From Oceanospirillum maris DSM 6286 (GTDB lineage: Bacteria; Pseudomonadota; Gammaproteobacteria; Pseudomonadales; Halomonadaceae), in the NCBI RefSeq assembly GCF_000422865.1, contig NZ_KE383936.1, positions 158,146 to 222,145 on the forward strand: a DNA stretch of 64,000 bases. Direction: 5' to 3'. Under the pieces are notes generated by a model, which saw nothing but the letters and a program-made list of their open reading frames with translations, was not told the origin of the DNA and did no database searches. Each line of letters begins with the position of its first letter. Within the stretch, counting starts at the first letter, position 1. Made by a program: the position numbers and the translations under genes. This document shows positions 47,930 through 56,244 of the stretch, in pieces.

Positions 47930-48260
47930 GCGAGATGTTTTGGTGGGTGATGGAGCGCAACTTGCAGAGCAAGTTTTCTTATCCTATTCTTATTGGGCTT
48001 CAGGATTGCTTGAGTCGTTAGACTGCTTGGAGTATGAAAACCACAATAAACACATTATATCCTCCGTTTCTTGTCTGAGCTTATGGCTACGCGTTGTAAG
48101 CAATCCTAACCGTAAGACGGGAAAACGAATCAGTTAGCCGCCCGTTTTGGCTAGGGTGACTAATGCGGTCGGGCATGGCCGTCTAGTCGTAGGAATCCCC
48201 CACCAGAGTCAGTTTATCTGATTTAGTGGAGGGAGGATGTCAAAAGATGTGCTATTGCGC
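47930..48260 (+). ncRNA. Candidate solitary TnpB-type omega-RNA (IS200/IS605 right-end-like)
   Basis: The 3' part (48189-48243) has the conserved layout of TnpB-element right ends: GTAGGAATCCCCC, a hairpin (TCCCCCAC 48196-48203 with GTGGAGGG 48226-48233) and GGAGGATGTCAA. Upstream are GTCTAGTC, a short stem TAGCC/GGCTA and a possible pseudoknot GCCCG/CGGGC, as in omega-RNA cores. A perfect 10-base long-range stem AGGATTGCTT (48002-48011) / AAGCAATCCT (48098-48107) and a 5' hairpin AACTTGC-aga-GCAAGTT (47959-47975) complete it. The bases after GTCAA (from 48244) would be the guide. No tnpB or tnpA lies nearby. Identification is from memory of such ends. Confidence 0.6.
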
Positions 48261-48286
48261 TATGTTCTCTATTGTCTCTTGATTTA

Positions 48287-48309
48287 ACTGCCTTCGGGCG
48301 GTTTTTTTT
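48287..48309 (+). terminator. Intrinsic terminator with UUCG tetraloop
   Basis: ACTGCC-TTCG-GGCGGT (48287-48302) followed by T8. It ends any transcript from the acyl-CoA operon or the omega-RNA-like region before the flagellar promoter. Confidence 0.9.
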
Positions 48310-48413
48310 CGCCTGTAGAAAAGCGGCAAAGCCCTGCCTTTATGTTGTATTTAGGTTTTTTTTAAAAGAATGAATATATATTAACCAATTGTTTTAAAAG
48401 GTTTTTTTATTTT

Positions 48414-48429
48414 TGGCGTGATTATTGTA
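48414..48429 (+). promoter_or_regulatory. Possible sigma-54 promoter before flgB
   Basis: TGGCGTG-ATTA-TTGTA resembles the -24/-12 consensus TGGCACR-N4-TTGCW with correct GG-to-GC spacing; the -12 GC is GT here. It lies 35 bases before the flgB start. flgB operons of polar flagellates are commonly sigma-54 dependent. Confidence 0.5.
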
Positions 48430-48463
48430 TTAATTATGGCAAAGAAAATAGGTAGGGCAGATT

Positions 48464-48865
48464 ATGACCGCAATTAGTTTCAAGAACGCTCTTGGTATTC
48501 ATCCTGATGCACTGCGTGTTCGCACGGAGCGATCTGAAATATTGGCCAATAATATTGCCAATTCAGATACGCCGGGCTTCAAAGCGCGGGATTTAGACTT
48601 TAAAGGCATTCTAAAGGGTGAGTATAAAAGTCGTGACCGCATGGAGCTAGAACGAACCAATGCGCGTCATATTCCCGCTGAAGCCGTTACGACAGAAAGT
48701 TCGTTGAAATATAGACTTCCTACTCAGCCTTCTGTTGATGGTAATACCGTTGAATCTGATATTGAGCAGGCGCAGTACGCTCGTAATGCTCTTGAATTCC
48801 AGTCCAGCTTTACCTTTTTGAACAGTAAGTTCAAAGGGTTAAGCAAAGCGCTGAGGAGTGAATAA
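48464..48865 (+). CDS. flgB: Flagellar basal-body rod protein FlgB
   Basis: Proximal rod subunit exported by the flagellar type III apparatus. At 133 aa it has the N-terminal rod signature RSEILANNIANSDTPGFKARDLDF and the C-terminal helix region QYARNALEFQSSFTFLNSKFKGL. GTAGGG lies about ten bases before the ATG. It is the first gene of flgBCDE, two bases before flgC. Confidence 0.97.
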   Translation: MTAISFKNALGIHPDALRVRTERSEILANNIANSDTPGFKARDLDFKGILKGEYKSRDRMELERTNARHIPAEAVTTESSLKYRLPTQPSVDGNTVESDIEQAQYARNALEFQSSFTFLNSKFKGLSKALRSE

Positions 48866-48867
48866 CG

Positions 48868-49320
48868 ATGGCTTTAGGCAAAGTTTTTGATATCGCCGGC
48901 AGCGGCATGAGTGCTCAAACGTTACGTTTGAATACCACCGCCAGTAACATGGCTAACGCGCAAAGTGTGAGCAGTAGTGTTGATCAGACCTACCGTGCGC
49001 GAAAGGCTGTATTTGCTCCTATGCTGGAAAACTATAAACAGGGAGAGTTGGGTAATCCTGTGACGAGTTTTGACCCTCGAGATAGTGCCGGAGAAGGTGT
49101 TTTGGTTCGTGGTATTGTTGAAAGTGATGCGCCTTTGCAGCGCCGCTTTGAACCGGATCATCCCATGGCAAATGAAGAGGGATACGTATTTTATCCCAAC
49201 GTCAATGTCGTAGAAGAGATGGCGGATATGTTGTCTGCTTCACGCTCATTTCAAACTAATGTTGAAGTCATGAACACTGCTAAAACGATGATGCAGCGTG
49301 TGTTGACGTTAGGCCAGTAA
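48868..49320 (+). CDS. flgC: Flagellar basal-body rod protein FlgC
   Basis: Proximal rod subunit of 150 aa. N-terminal block FDIAGSGMSAQTLRLNTTASNMANA, central FEPDHPMANEEGYVFYPNVNVVEEMADM and C-terminal SRSFQTNVEVMNTAKTMMQRVLTLG are all typical. Ribosome site GAGGAG overlaps the flgB end. Confidence 0.97.
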   Translation: MALGKVFDIAGSGMSAQTLRLNTTASNMANAQSVSSSVDQTYRARKAVFAPMLENYKQGELGNPVTSFDPRDSAGEGVLVRGIVESDAPLQRRFEPDHPMANEEGYVFYPNVNVVEEMADMLSASRSFQTNVEVMNTAKTMMQRVLTLGQ

Positions 49321-49334
49321 GCGAGGAAATAGTC

Positions 49335-50051
49335 ATGGCGATAGATACAACCACAACAAACAGTGCATTCTATGCAACATATGGCCTAGAAGCTCGTCAA
49401 GCGGCTGAGAAAGCAGAAGATGCAGCCAAGAGTAATGAGATGGGTAAAGATGAGTTTATGAAACTCATGATTACGCAGATGAACAACCAAGATCCGCTAG
49501 AGCCGCAGGGTAATGCTGAGTATATGGCACAGTTGGCACAGCTATCTATGGTGGAAGGTATTCAAAGTCTGAATACAGTAACAGAAGGTTTTATTACCTC
49601 GCTGCAGTCTTCGCAGGCGCTACAGGCCTCTGCACTGGTGGGGCGCAAGATTCAAGTTCAATCGGATATTGGTAACTTAGTGGAAGGTGGAACGCTTGCC
49701 GGTAGTATTTTTGTGCCTTCTGCTGCTCAAAATATGGATATGATGATTGTTGATAACGCCGGTCAAGTTATAAAAACGATGGATACCGGCGAGTATCGTA
49801 ATGACTCGGGTTACTTCTCTGAAGGTCAGATTGACTTTGAGTGGGATGGCACAATGGATAACGGTGAAATGGCTCAAGCAGGCCTGTATCAAGTGGTATC
49901 CAGCGCTGAAATCGAAGGTCAGGCTTATGCCTTGACAGCTTATACCAACGCCAACGTAAACAGTGTCACCATCGCCAATGGCGGCGAAGTGTGGCTAAAC
50001 CTTGCCGGTAAAGGCTCGGTAGCGTTGAGCGAAGTGAATGAATTTTTCTAA
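49335..50051 (+). CDS. flgD: Flagellar hook assembly scaffold protein FlgD
   Basis: Hook-capping protein needed to polymerise FlgE. The 238-residue protein has the N-terminal KDEFMKLMITQMNNQDPLEPQGNAEYMAQLAQLSMVEGI signature, a middle SALVGRKIQVQ block, and the C-terminal FlgD Ig/Tudor-like part with FEWDGTMDNGEMAQAGLYQVV. Directly precedes flgE. Confidence 0.96.
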   Translation: MAIDTTTTNSAFYATYGLEARQAAEKAEDAAKSNEMGKDEFMKLMITQMNNQDPLEPQGNAEYMAQLAQLSMVEGIQSLNTVTEGFITSLQSSQALQASALVGRKIQVQSDIGNLVEGGTLAGSIFVPSAAQNMDMMIVDNAGQVIKTMDTGEYRNDSGYFSEGQIDFEWDGTMDNGEMAQAGLYQVVSSAEIEGQAYALTAYTNANVNSVTIANGGEVWLNLAGKGSVALSEVNEFF

Positions 50052-50076
50052 GCATTAGAAATAAGGATTAAGGATT

Positions 50077-52419
50077 ATGAGTACATTCAATCTTGGTATT
50101 TCTGGCCTTTCAGCTGCCAAAAAACATTTGAATACCGTGGGTAATAACATTGCTAATGCTAGCACGGTAGGTTTTAAAAAATCCCGTGCAGAATTTGCAG
50201 ATGTGTATGCAAAATCAGGTTTAGGTTCATCTTCTGGTCAAGTTGGTGGTGGTGTTAGTGTGACTAATATTGCCCAGCAGTTCTCCCAAGGTGGTCGTAC
50301 TTCTACCGAGAACAGCCTTGATTTACGCATTGATGGCAATGGTTTTTTCGTTGTTGAGGCGGGTAATGGCACAACAAACTATACCCGTGCGGGTATGTTC
50401 CATGTAAACAATGAAGGTTATATAGAAAGCTCTACGGGGCAAAAATTACAGGGTTACGGTGCTAATGCCAATGGTGATGGTGTTGCTGTCGGCGCGATTG
50501 ATGATCTTTTTATTCCGCAGGATAATATCGCGCCTAATGCAACTTCAGAGTTAAAAGCATCGTTTAATTTAGACTCCCGTGCGGACGCGCCGACAAATTA
50601 TATTTTTGATTCAGCAGATTCAGATACCTATACCCATATCTACCCCTCGGTGATTTACGATACGCTGGGCAACTCCCACACCATGACGCAGTACTTCATC
50701 AAGCAGCCACCTTACCTTCCAGAATATGGTGAGCCAACCCGTGCTATTCAGTCTCTTTTGGGCGCAGCTAAATATGGCGCTGATGGGTATCTAAATTCGA
50801 GTAATTATCCAACCTTGAATGATGGGGAAAATGTTTTCCCTGGTGATATCGATGAAGATGCAAACCCAGCAACTACAGAATTAGATAGCGATATTGCTGA
50901 GATTTTTACTGGTATAGGTGGTGGTTTTAACTTTAATACTAGCTTTTTGGGTGCGGCTCCGATCGATCAAGCCGGTGTTAATGCTAACGCCGCACTAACC
51001 TCTGACCAAGCTGCGATTGAGGCTGCGATTGATACTGCGATTGCTGCTGCCGCAACAGGGTCGGGGGCGACTGGCGCAGGTGCTTTTACGGATGCGCTTG
51101 CGGCAACTCCTGCGGGTGATGCAGACGCTGCTGCTTCTGCTGCTGAAGCATACCTAGCTGGCTTGGGTGAGCCTCAAGCTGTTATTGATGCAGCAAGAGA
51201 TGCAATTCTTGCCGCTGGCTCCCCTTCTAGTACAACTGTTAAAGAAGTATATAGTGATCGGTTATCGGCTATTAAGACGGCTTTGCAAGGAATGATGGAT
51301 AGTTCTTCTGGTCGTACTAAGGAGTATTATGAGGATATTTATAAAGCGGTAGATGATTATATTCCTACTGTGAATGGAGATATTAGTAAAGATGTTTTTG
51401 ATGGCGCTATTGCTGAAATTGAACAGGCCATTTCTGGTGGTTCCCGTGCTTATGCTGGTGTCGATACAATTGCTGGTGAGTTACGAATGGCTGTTATGGA
51501 TTCAGCTGCCGTCCCGGCAATTGACCCTCTAACCGCTGAATTAAATATAGGTAATTTAAAAGGGCCTTTATCTGCACCTGTATTTGATGCCAGTGATTTT
51601 GAAGCCGCTTATGAGAATATTGTGGCAAAATTGGAAGCGGGTCGTGATGCTAATACAGGGACTGAAGAAGGCGGTGTTTATCAGTTAGCCTTAAATGCCC
51701 TGCAAGATGTAGATAAAGACTGGAGTACAGATGATTCCGCTCAAGAGTCTATGCTTAAAGTGCTGGATGCTCTTGAGTCCGAAGCTGCTGATAACCGTTG
51801 GCAGGTACATGTTACTATCGATGGTGAAAAAGTTACGGATGATAACGAAAATACGCCGGACTATTTTTCCTTTAACTTTACCGAGTTTGGCATTTTAGAT
51901 GAACCCATGCCAACGATGAAAATTAAGGACTGGGTTCCAAAGGACAGTCTGGGTAATGTGAACGGCTCTGATGAACCGCAGGTTTTTGAGATTAATCTAG
52001 ATGGTACGACTCAGTTTGCAGGTTCTTTTGGTGCCAAGACACTTTCGCAGGATGGTTTTGCGACAGGTGAGCTAGCCGGCCTTGAAATTGACGATGCAGG
52101 TACTATTGTCGCTCGTTACACTAACAGTGAAACCCGTTTGATTGGTCAGGTAGCGTTAGCTAACTTCCGTAACGAGCAAGGTTTAACGCCTGTTGGCGGA
52201 ACGATGTGGGTCGAGACTAGCGAATCTGGTGATCCGGTTGTTAATTCACCGGGTGTTGGTATTGCCGGTAGTATTGAGTCGCGAACGCTAGAAGACGCTA
52301 ACGTGGATCTTTCAGAAGAGCTGGTTGATATGATTATTGCTCAGCGCGATTATCAGGCGAATGCTAAAACGCTACAAACTGCAGATACTCTAACGCAAAC
52401 TATTATTAACTTGCGTTAA
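50077..52419 (+). CDS. flgE: Flagellar hook protein FlgE with a large central insertion
   Basis: Hook subunit. The N-terminal MSTFNLGISGLSAAKKHLNTVGNNIANASTVGFKKSRAEF and C-terminal VDLSEELVDMIIAQRDYQANAKTLQTADTLTQTIINLR core helices are canonical, as are SLDLRIDGNGFFVVE and YDTLGNSHTMTQYF. At 780 aa the protein is nearly twice the usual length of about 400. Between about residue 210 (KQPPYLPEY) and 574 (WQVHVTIDG), where the family normally continues almost directly, lies a roughly 360-residue Ala/Asp/Gly-rich insertion, part of it a low-complexity stretch (AAIEAAIDTAIAAAATG). GGATTAAGGA precedes the start. Last gene of the flgBCDE transcript. Confidence 0.95.
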   Translation: MSTFNLGISGLSAAKKHLNTVGNNIANASTVGFKKSRAEFADVYAKSGLGSSSGQVGGGVSVTNIAQQFSQGGRTSTENSLDLRIDGNGFFVVEAGNGTTNYTRAGMFHVNNEGYIESSTGQKLQGYGANANGDGVAVGAIDDLFIPQDNIAPNATSELKASFNLDSRADAPTNYIFDSADSDTYTHIYPSVIYDTLGNSHTMTQYFIKQPPYLPEYGEPTRAIQSLLGAAKYGADGYLNSSNYPTLNDGENVFPGDIDEDANPATTELDSDIAEIFTGIGGGFNFNTSFLGAAPIDQAGVNANAALTSDQAAIEAAIDTAIAAAATGSGATGAGAFTDALAATPAGDADAAASAAEAYLAGLGEPQAVIDAARDAILAAGSPSSTTVKEVYSDRLSAIKTALQGMMDSSSGRTKEYYEDIYKAVDDYIPTVNGDISKDVFDGAIAEIEQAISGGSRAYAGVDTIAGELRMAVMDSAAVPAIDPLTAELNIGNLKGPLSAPVFDASDFEAAYENIVAKLEAGRDANTGTEEGGVYQLALNALQDVDKDWSTDDSAQESMLKVLDALESEAADNRWQVHVTIDGEKVTDDNENTPDYFSFNFTEFGILDEPMPTMKIKDWVPKDSLGNVNGSDEPQVFEINLDGTTQFAGSFGAKTLSQDGFATGELAGLEIDDAGTIVARYTNSETRLIGQVALANFRNEQGLTPVGGTMWVETSESGDPVVNSPGVGIAGSIESRTLEDANVDLSEELVDMIIAQRDYQANAKTLQTADTLTQTIINLR

Positions 52420-52452
52420 TGATCTAGTTGCTTGGTTGTTATCGCTTAGCCG

Positions 52453-52482
52453 CATAAAACCTCTCTTCGGAGAGGTTTTATG
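52453..52482 (+). terminator. Terminator after flgE
   Basis: CATAAAACCTCTC-TTCG-GAGAGGTTTTATG: a perfect 13-base stem with a TTCG loop. The A and T tracts are inside the stem, so it can work in both directions. It separates flgBCDE from flgF. Confidence 0.8.
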
Positions 52483-52543
52483 TTTAAACAACTTTTTATG
52501 TTTAAACAGGTTTTTTGCGTTTGCAGTGATCGTTTTTTGTTTT

Positions 52544-52559
52544 TGGCATAAGGCTTGCA
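52544..52559 (+). promoter_or_regulatory. Sigma-54 promoter before flgF
   Basis: TGGCATA-AGGC-TTGCA matches TGGCACR-N4-TTGCW at all core positions (GG and GC correctly spaced). The start site would be near 52570, leaving a leader of about 130 bases before flgF. The -12 element lies inside a 13-base inverted repeat (GGCTTGCAGTTAC / GTAATTGCAAGCC, 52553-52582). Confidence 0.7.
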
Positions 52560-52702
52560 GTTACTTAGGTAATTGCAAGCCTTTTGCCGTTTTAGAGCGC
52601 TCAAACCTGAGTGATACAGATAAAAGCGGCAAAAGCTCACCTGATTATAAAATCGCTTTGGATGTATTTTGCACAGAAAGGGCGATGACGAGGTAGTTCC
52701 TT

Positions 52703-53443
52703 ATGGATAAAGCGCTTTATATTGCGATGACCGGCGCCAAGCACAACATGATGGCGCAAACGGCTCGAGCGAATAACTTAGCTAATGCGAATACCACGGG
52801 CTTTAAGGCGGATTATGAGCAGTCCCGCGCTATGCCGGTTTTTGGCGAGCATTTTCCAACACGGGTTTATGCCTTAACAGAACGCCCCGCAACCGATATG
52901 CAAAGCGGGGCCTTTATTGAAACAGGTCGCGCCTTGGATATAGCGCTCCAAGGCGATGGTTGGATTGGTGTTCAATCAAATACCGGCGATGAGGCTTATA
53001 CCCGATCCGGCGATCTAGTGATTGATCCTAATGGTGTGTTACGTACCGGCAAAGGCCTGCCGGTAATGGGTGAGGGCGGCCCTATTGTTATTCCTCCAGC
53101 CTCCCATGTAGAGATTGGTGTGGATGGGGTTATTACGGTTCAGGCCCAAGGTGCGCAAGCCAATGAGTTGGCTCAGGTTGATCGAATTAAACTGGTGAAC
53201 CCTGACAAACAACAAATGGAAAAAGGCCTTGATGGTCTCATGCGTTTACGCACCGGCGAACCTGCAGAAGCGGATGCGCTTGTTCGAGTTGAGTCAGGCT
53301 TTCTTGAATCCAGTAATGTTAATGCAGCTCAAGAGTTGATCAATATTCTTTCATTAACGCGTCAGTATGAAATGCAAACCAAGATGATGAAGACCGTTGA
53401 TGAAAATTCGGCCGCGGCCGCTTCTGTTATGCGAATGAGCTAA
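52703..53443 (+). CDS. flgF: Flagellar basal-body rod protein FlgF
   Basis: Proximal rod subunit of 246 aa: MDKALYIAMTGAKHNMMAQTARANNLANANTTGFKADY at the start, DIALQGDGWIGVQSNTGDEAYTRSGDL, and the C-terminal SNVNAAQELINILSLTRQYEMQTKMMKTVDENSAAAASVM. First gene of a likely flgFGHIJKL operon with its own sigma-54 promoter. Confidence 0.97.
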   Translation: MDKALYIAMTGAKHNMMAQTARANNLANANTTGFKADYEQSRAMPVFGEHFPTRVYALTERPATDMQSGAFIETGRALDIALQGDGWIGVQSNTGDEAYTRSGDLVIDPNGVLRTGKGLPVMGEGGPIVIPPASHVEIGVDGVITVQAQGAQANELAQVDRIKLVNPDKQQMEKGLDGLMRLRTGEPAEADALVRVESGFLESSNVNAAQELINILSLTRQYEMQTKMMKTVDENSAAAASVMRMS

Positions 53444-53468
53444 CTGAAACCAAATTGAGGGTAAGACC

Positions 53469-54254
53469 ATGCATGCAGCTTTATGGGTAAGTAAAACAGG
53501 CCTAAGTGCGCAAGATACACAGTTACGCACCATTTCAAATAACTTGGCTAACGTTAGTACGATTGGCTATAAGAAAGAACGCGCTATTTTTCAAGACTTG
53601 CTTTACCAGCAAGTACGTCAGCCGGGTGCTCAGTCTTCTCTGAATACCCAGCTACCATCGGGTTTGCAGTTGGGTACAGGTGTTCGCACGGTTGCCACGC
53701 AAAAGATGCATACCGCCACTAGCCTACAAACAACGGAACAACCGTTGGATATGGCGATTGATGGTCGTGGTTTTTTCCAGATTCAGATGCCGGATGGAAC
53801 CTTGGGCTATAGCCGTAATGGTCAGTTTCAGGTTAATGGCGAAGGCCAAATTGTAACAGCAACAGGCTTTTTAATGGAGCCTGAGATCCAGATTCCTGAA
53901 GATGCACAATCGGTGAATATCAGCCAAGATGGTATTGTGTCGGTTCAGTTGCCGGGAGATGTTTTAGAGGAAGAGATTGGTCAAATCACGGTGGCGGACT
54001 TTATTAACCCCACAGGTTTGCGATCCATTGGTGGTAACTTATTCCAGGAAACCGCTGCGTCAGGTGCGCCAATTGTGGGTGTTCCCGGTGATGATGGTTT
54101 AGGGGTTACGAAGCAAGGAACGTTGGAAAACTCCAATGTTAATGCGGTTGAAGAGCTGGTTAATATGATCTCGACCCAGCGCGCGTACGAGATGAATTCT
54201 AAAGTTGTTTCTGCCGCTGACGGTATGCTGCGTAACCTAACGCAAACTCTTTAA
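53469..54254 (+). CDS. flgG: Flagellar basal-body distal rod protein FlgG
   Basis: Distal rod subunit of 261 aa. Family blocks: ALWVSKTGLSAQDTQLRTISNNLANVSTIGYKKERAIFQDLLYQ, TEQPLDMAIDGRGFFQIQMPDG, and the C-terminal SNVNAVEELVNMISTQRAYEMNSKVVSAADGML. TTGAGGG precedes the start. Confidence 0.97.
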   Translation: MHAALWVSKTGLSAQDTQLRTISNNLANVSTIGYKKERAIFQDLLYQQVRQPGAQSSLNTQLPSGLQLGTGVRTVATQKMHTATSLQTTEQPLDMAIDGRGFFQIQMPDGTLGYSRNGQFQVNGEGQIVTATGFLMEPEIQIPEDAQSVNISQDGIVSVQLPGDVLEEEIGQITVADFINPTGLRSIGGNLFQETAASGAPIVGVPGDDGLGVTKQGTLENSNVNAVEELVNMISTQRAYEMNSKVVSAADGMLRNLTQTL

Positions 54255-54342
54255 GGTTCGTTAAGTTGTTGTTCAGTCGTTAATGGGTTAATAACGCTAT
54301 TGACTGGCGGAACAAAGAGCTGGCTGAATAAAGAGATGGATC

Positions 54343-54375
54343 GATAGTGAGATGATAGTGAGATGATAGTGAGCA
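54343..54375 (+). repeat. Three 11-base tandem repeats carrying the flgH ribosome site
   Basis: GATAGTGAGAT (54343), GATAGTGAGAT (54354) and GATAGTGAGCA (54365) are contiguous. Each contains AGTGAG, a weak ribosome-binding sequence, and the last copy runs directly into the probable flgH start ATG at 54375. Confidence 0.88.
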
Positions 54376-55049
54376 TGAAACGAAGCGCAGGATTAATGGT
54401 GTTACTAGCGGTAATGCTGACTTTAGTGGGCTGCCAAAAGAAGGAAGAGCTGATCAAGCCGGATGATCCTTTTTATGCACCTGTGCAGCCAAGTCATATT
54501 GCACCGCCTCCTGCTACGAATGGCTCGCTCTATCAGCAAAACTATAGCATGACCCTATATGGTGATCGTAAGGCTTACCGTGTGGGTGATGTGATCACTA
54601 TTCTGTTGACTGAGACGACAAGTTCTCAAAAATCAACTAAGTCATCCCTTTCTAAATCGACAGAAGTTGAACTGGTCAACCCGACTATTTTAGGGCAACA
54701 GCCTCTTGATTTAGCTACAAATATTGAGAATGACACCTCTTTTTCAGGTAAAGGCTCTACGGGGCAAAGTAATAGTTTAGAAGGCAGTATCACGGTAACC
54801 GTACACCAACTATATCCTAACGGCTTGATGTTGGTTAAAGGTGAGAAGTGGTTGAATCTAACCAATGGATCGGAGGTGATTCGGGTGAGCGGCTTGCTGC
54901 GCCCCGAAGATGTTTCACCTGAGAATACCGCCTTGTCAACGAAGCTTGCGGATGCTCGGCTTACCTATAGTGGTACAGGTGATTTAGCGGATACCACTCG
55001 GCAGGGTTGGTTAACACGTTTCTTTAATAGCAGTTGGTGGCCCTTCTAG
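54375..55049 (+). CDS. flgH: Flagellar L-ring protein FlgH
   Basis: Outer-membrane lipoprotein forming the L-ring bushing. The 224-residue protein has a lipoprotein signal with lipobox LVGC ([18 protein letters not shown]), then [71 protein letters not shown] and a conserved C-terminal [17 protein letters not shown] 54375 begins with the Lys-Arg of a normal signal; ATG 54363 is an alternative. It ends shortly before flgI. Confidence 0.95.
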   Translation: MKRSAGLMVLLAVMLTLVGCQKKEELIKPDDPFYAPVQPSHIAPPPATNGSLYQQNYSMTLYGDRKAYRVGDVITILLTETTSSQKSTKSSLSKSTEVELVNPTILGQQPLDLATNIENDTSFSGKGSTGQSNSLEGSITVTVHQLYPNGLMLVKGEKWLNLTNGSEVIRVSGLLRPEDVSPENTALSTKLADARLTYSGTGDLADTTRQGWLTRFFNSSWWPF

Positions 55050-55060
55050 GAGTTATTGCA

Positions 55061-56146
55061 ATGCGCTTTATGATCACAATGGCTTTATTGGTTTGGTCGA
55101 TGACCGCCCAAGCGGAACGCTTAAAAGATATTACGAACGTTGAGGGTGTACGCAGTAACCAATTAATCGGTTATGGCTTGCTGGTAGGTTTGAGTGGTAC
55201 AGGTGATAAAGCCCCTTTTACCAACCAGACTTTTGCTAACATGATGAGTCAGTTCGGTATCACCTTACCCCCTGGCGTTGATCCTAAATCAAAGAATATT
55301 GCAGCCGTGACCATTCATGCTGAGTTACCGCCATTTACCAAGCCTGGTCAGCGCATTGATGTGACGGTCAGCTCTATTGGTAATGCCGCCAGTTTGCGAG
55401 GTGGCACACTTTTGATGGCTCCTTTACGTGGGGCCGATGGTAATACGTATGCTGTGGCACAGGGTAGCCTTGTGGTGGGTGGTTTAGGCGTTGAGGGTGC
55501 TGATGGCTCTCGTATTCAGGTGAATGTACCTAGCGTTGGGCGTATTCCAAACGGTGCAACGGTGGAGCGTGCTGTTTCCCACAACTTCTATAATGGTGAC
55601 AGCATTACCTTTAACTTGCACCGCCCTGACTTTACTACGGCGAAGCGTGTTGCTGAGAGGGTGAATGATCTTCTGGGGGATAATATTGCCCAAGCTTATG
55701 ATGCCGTTTCTATACGAGTACGGGCTCCCCGTGATCCATCTCAACGTGTTAGCTATCTATCTGTACTGGAGAACCTAGAAGTTCAGCCCGGTGAAGAAGC
55801 GGCGAAAATTATTATTAACTCCCGCACGGGTACTATTGTTATTGGTCAGAATGTACGGGTTTCACCCGCCGCGGTGACGCATGGCAGTCTTACCGTGACG
55901 ATCCAAGAAGCACCCGAAGTGGTACAGCCAAATATTCTAGCTAATGGTGAAACGGCTATTCAGGAAAGCACTGCTATCGATATTCGAGCGAATGACTCCA
56001 CTATGTTTAAGTTTGCACCTGGAGTAACGCTTGATGAGATTGTGCGGGCTGTTAACCAAGTTGGTGCCGCTCCCGGTGACTTAATGGCCATTTTAGAGGC
56101 TTTGAAGCAAGCGGGCGCGCTAAAAGCAGACTTGGTCGTTATTTAG
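55061..56146 (+). CDS. flgI: Flagellar P-ring protein FlgI
   Basis: Periplasmic P-ring subunit of 361 aa with a cleavable signal ([16 protein letters not shown]), then [76 protein letters not shown] and the C-terminal [39 protein letters not shown] 55061 has AGGAG eight bases upstream; the longer reading from GTG 55034 overlaps flgH. Confidence 0.97.
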   Translation: MRFMITMALLVWSMTAQAERLKDITNVEGVRSNQLIGYGLLVGLSGTGDKAPFTNQTFANMMSQFGITLPPGVDPKSKNIAAVTIHAELPPFTKPGQRIDVTVSSIGNAASLRGGTLLMAPLRGADGNTYAVAQGSLVVGGLGVEGADGSRIQVNVPSVGRIPNGATVERAVSHNFYNGDSITFNLHRPDFTTAKRVAERVNDLLGDNIAQAYDAVSIRVRAPRDPSQRVSYLSVLENLEVQPGEEAAKIIINSRTGTIVIGQNVRVSPAAVTHGSLTVTIQEAPEVVQPNILANGETAIQESTAIDIRANDSTMFKFAPGVTLDEIVRAVNQVGAAPGDLMAILEALKQAGALKADLVVI

Positions 56147-56244
56147 TAAACCGATAAATAAGCGATCTGACAGTCTGGGTAACGACCCGACCGTTTGGTT
56201 AATAAGTGGCCAGCGAATAACGAGACCGCTTTAGAGGAAAAACG

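Larger units (their letters stand above)
47853..48463 (+). other. 611-base gene-free region before flgB
   Basis: Contains no credible protein gene. Its middle (about 47930-48245) looks like a structured RNA resembling a TnpB omega-RNA / IS200-IS605 right end, followed by a terminator at 48287-48309 and a possible sigma-54 promoter for flgB at 48414-48429. Confidence 0.7.

Noticed and set aside
47940..48137. 65-codon reading frame (TTG start) in the omega-RNA-like region
   Set aside because: No similarity to TnpB in this or the other frames I read; it overlaps the predicted RNA stems.
52436..52696. 86-codon reading frame between flgE and flgF
   Set aside because: It covers the terminator and sigma-54 promoter; composition is that of a leader.
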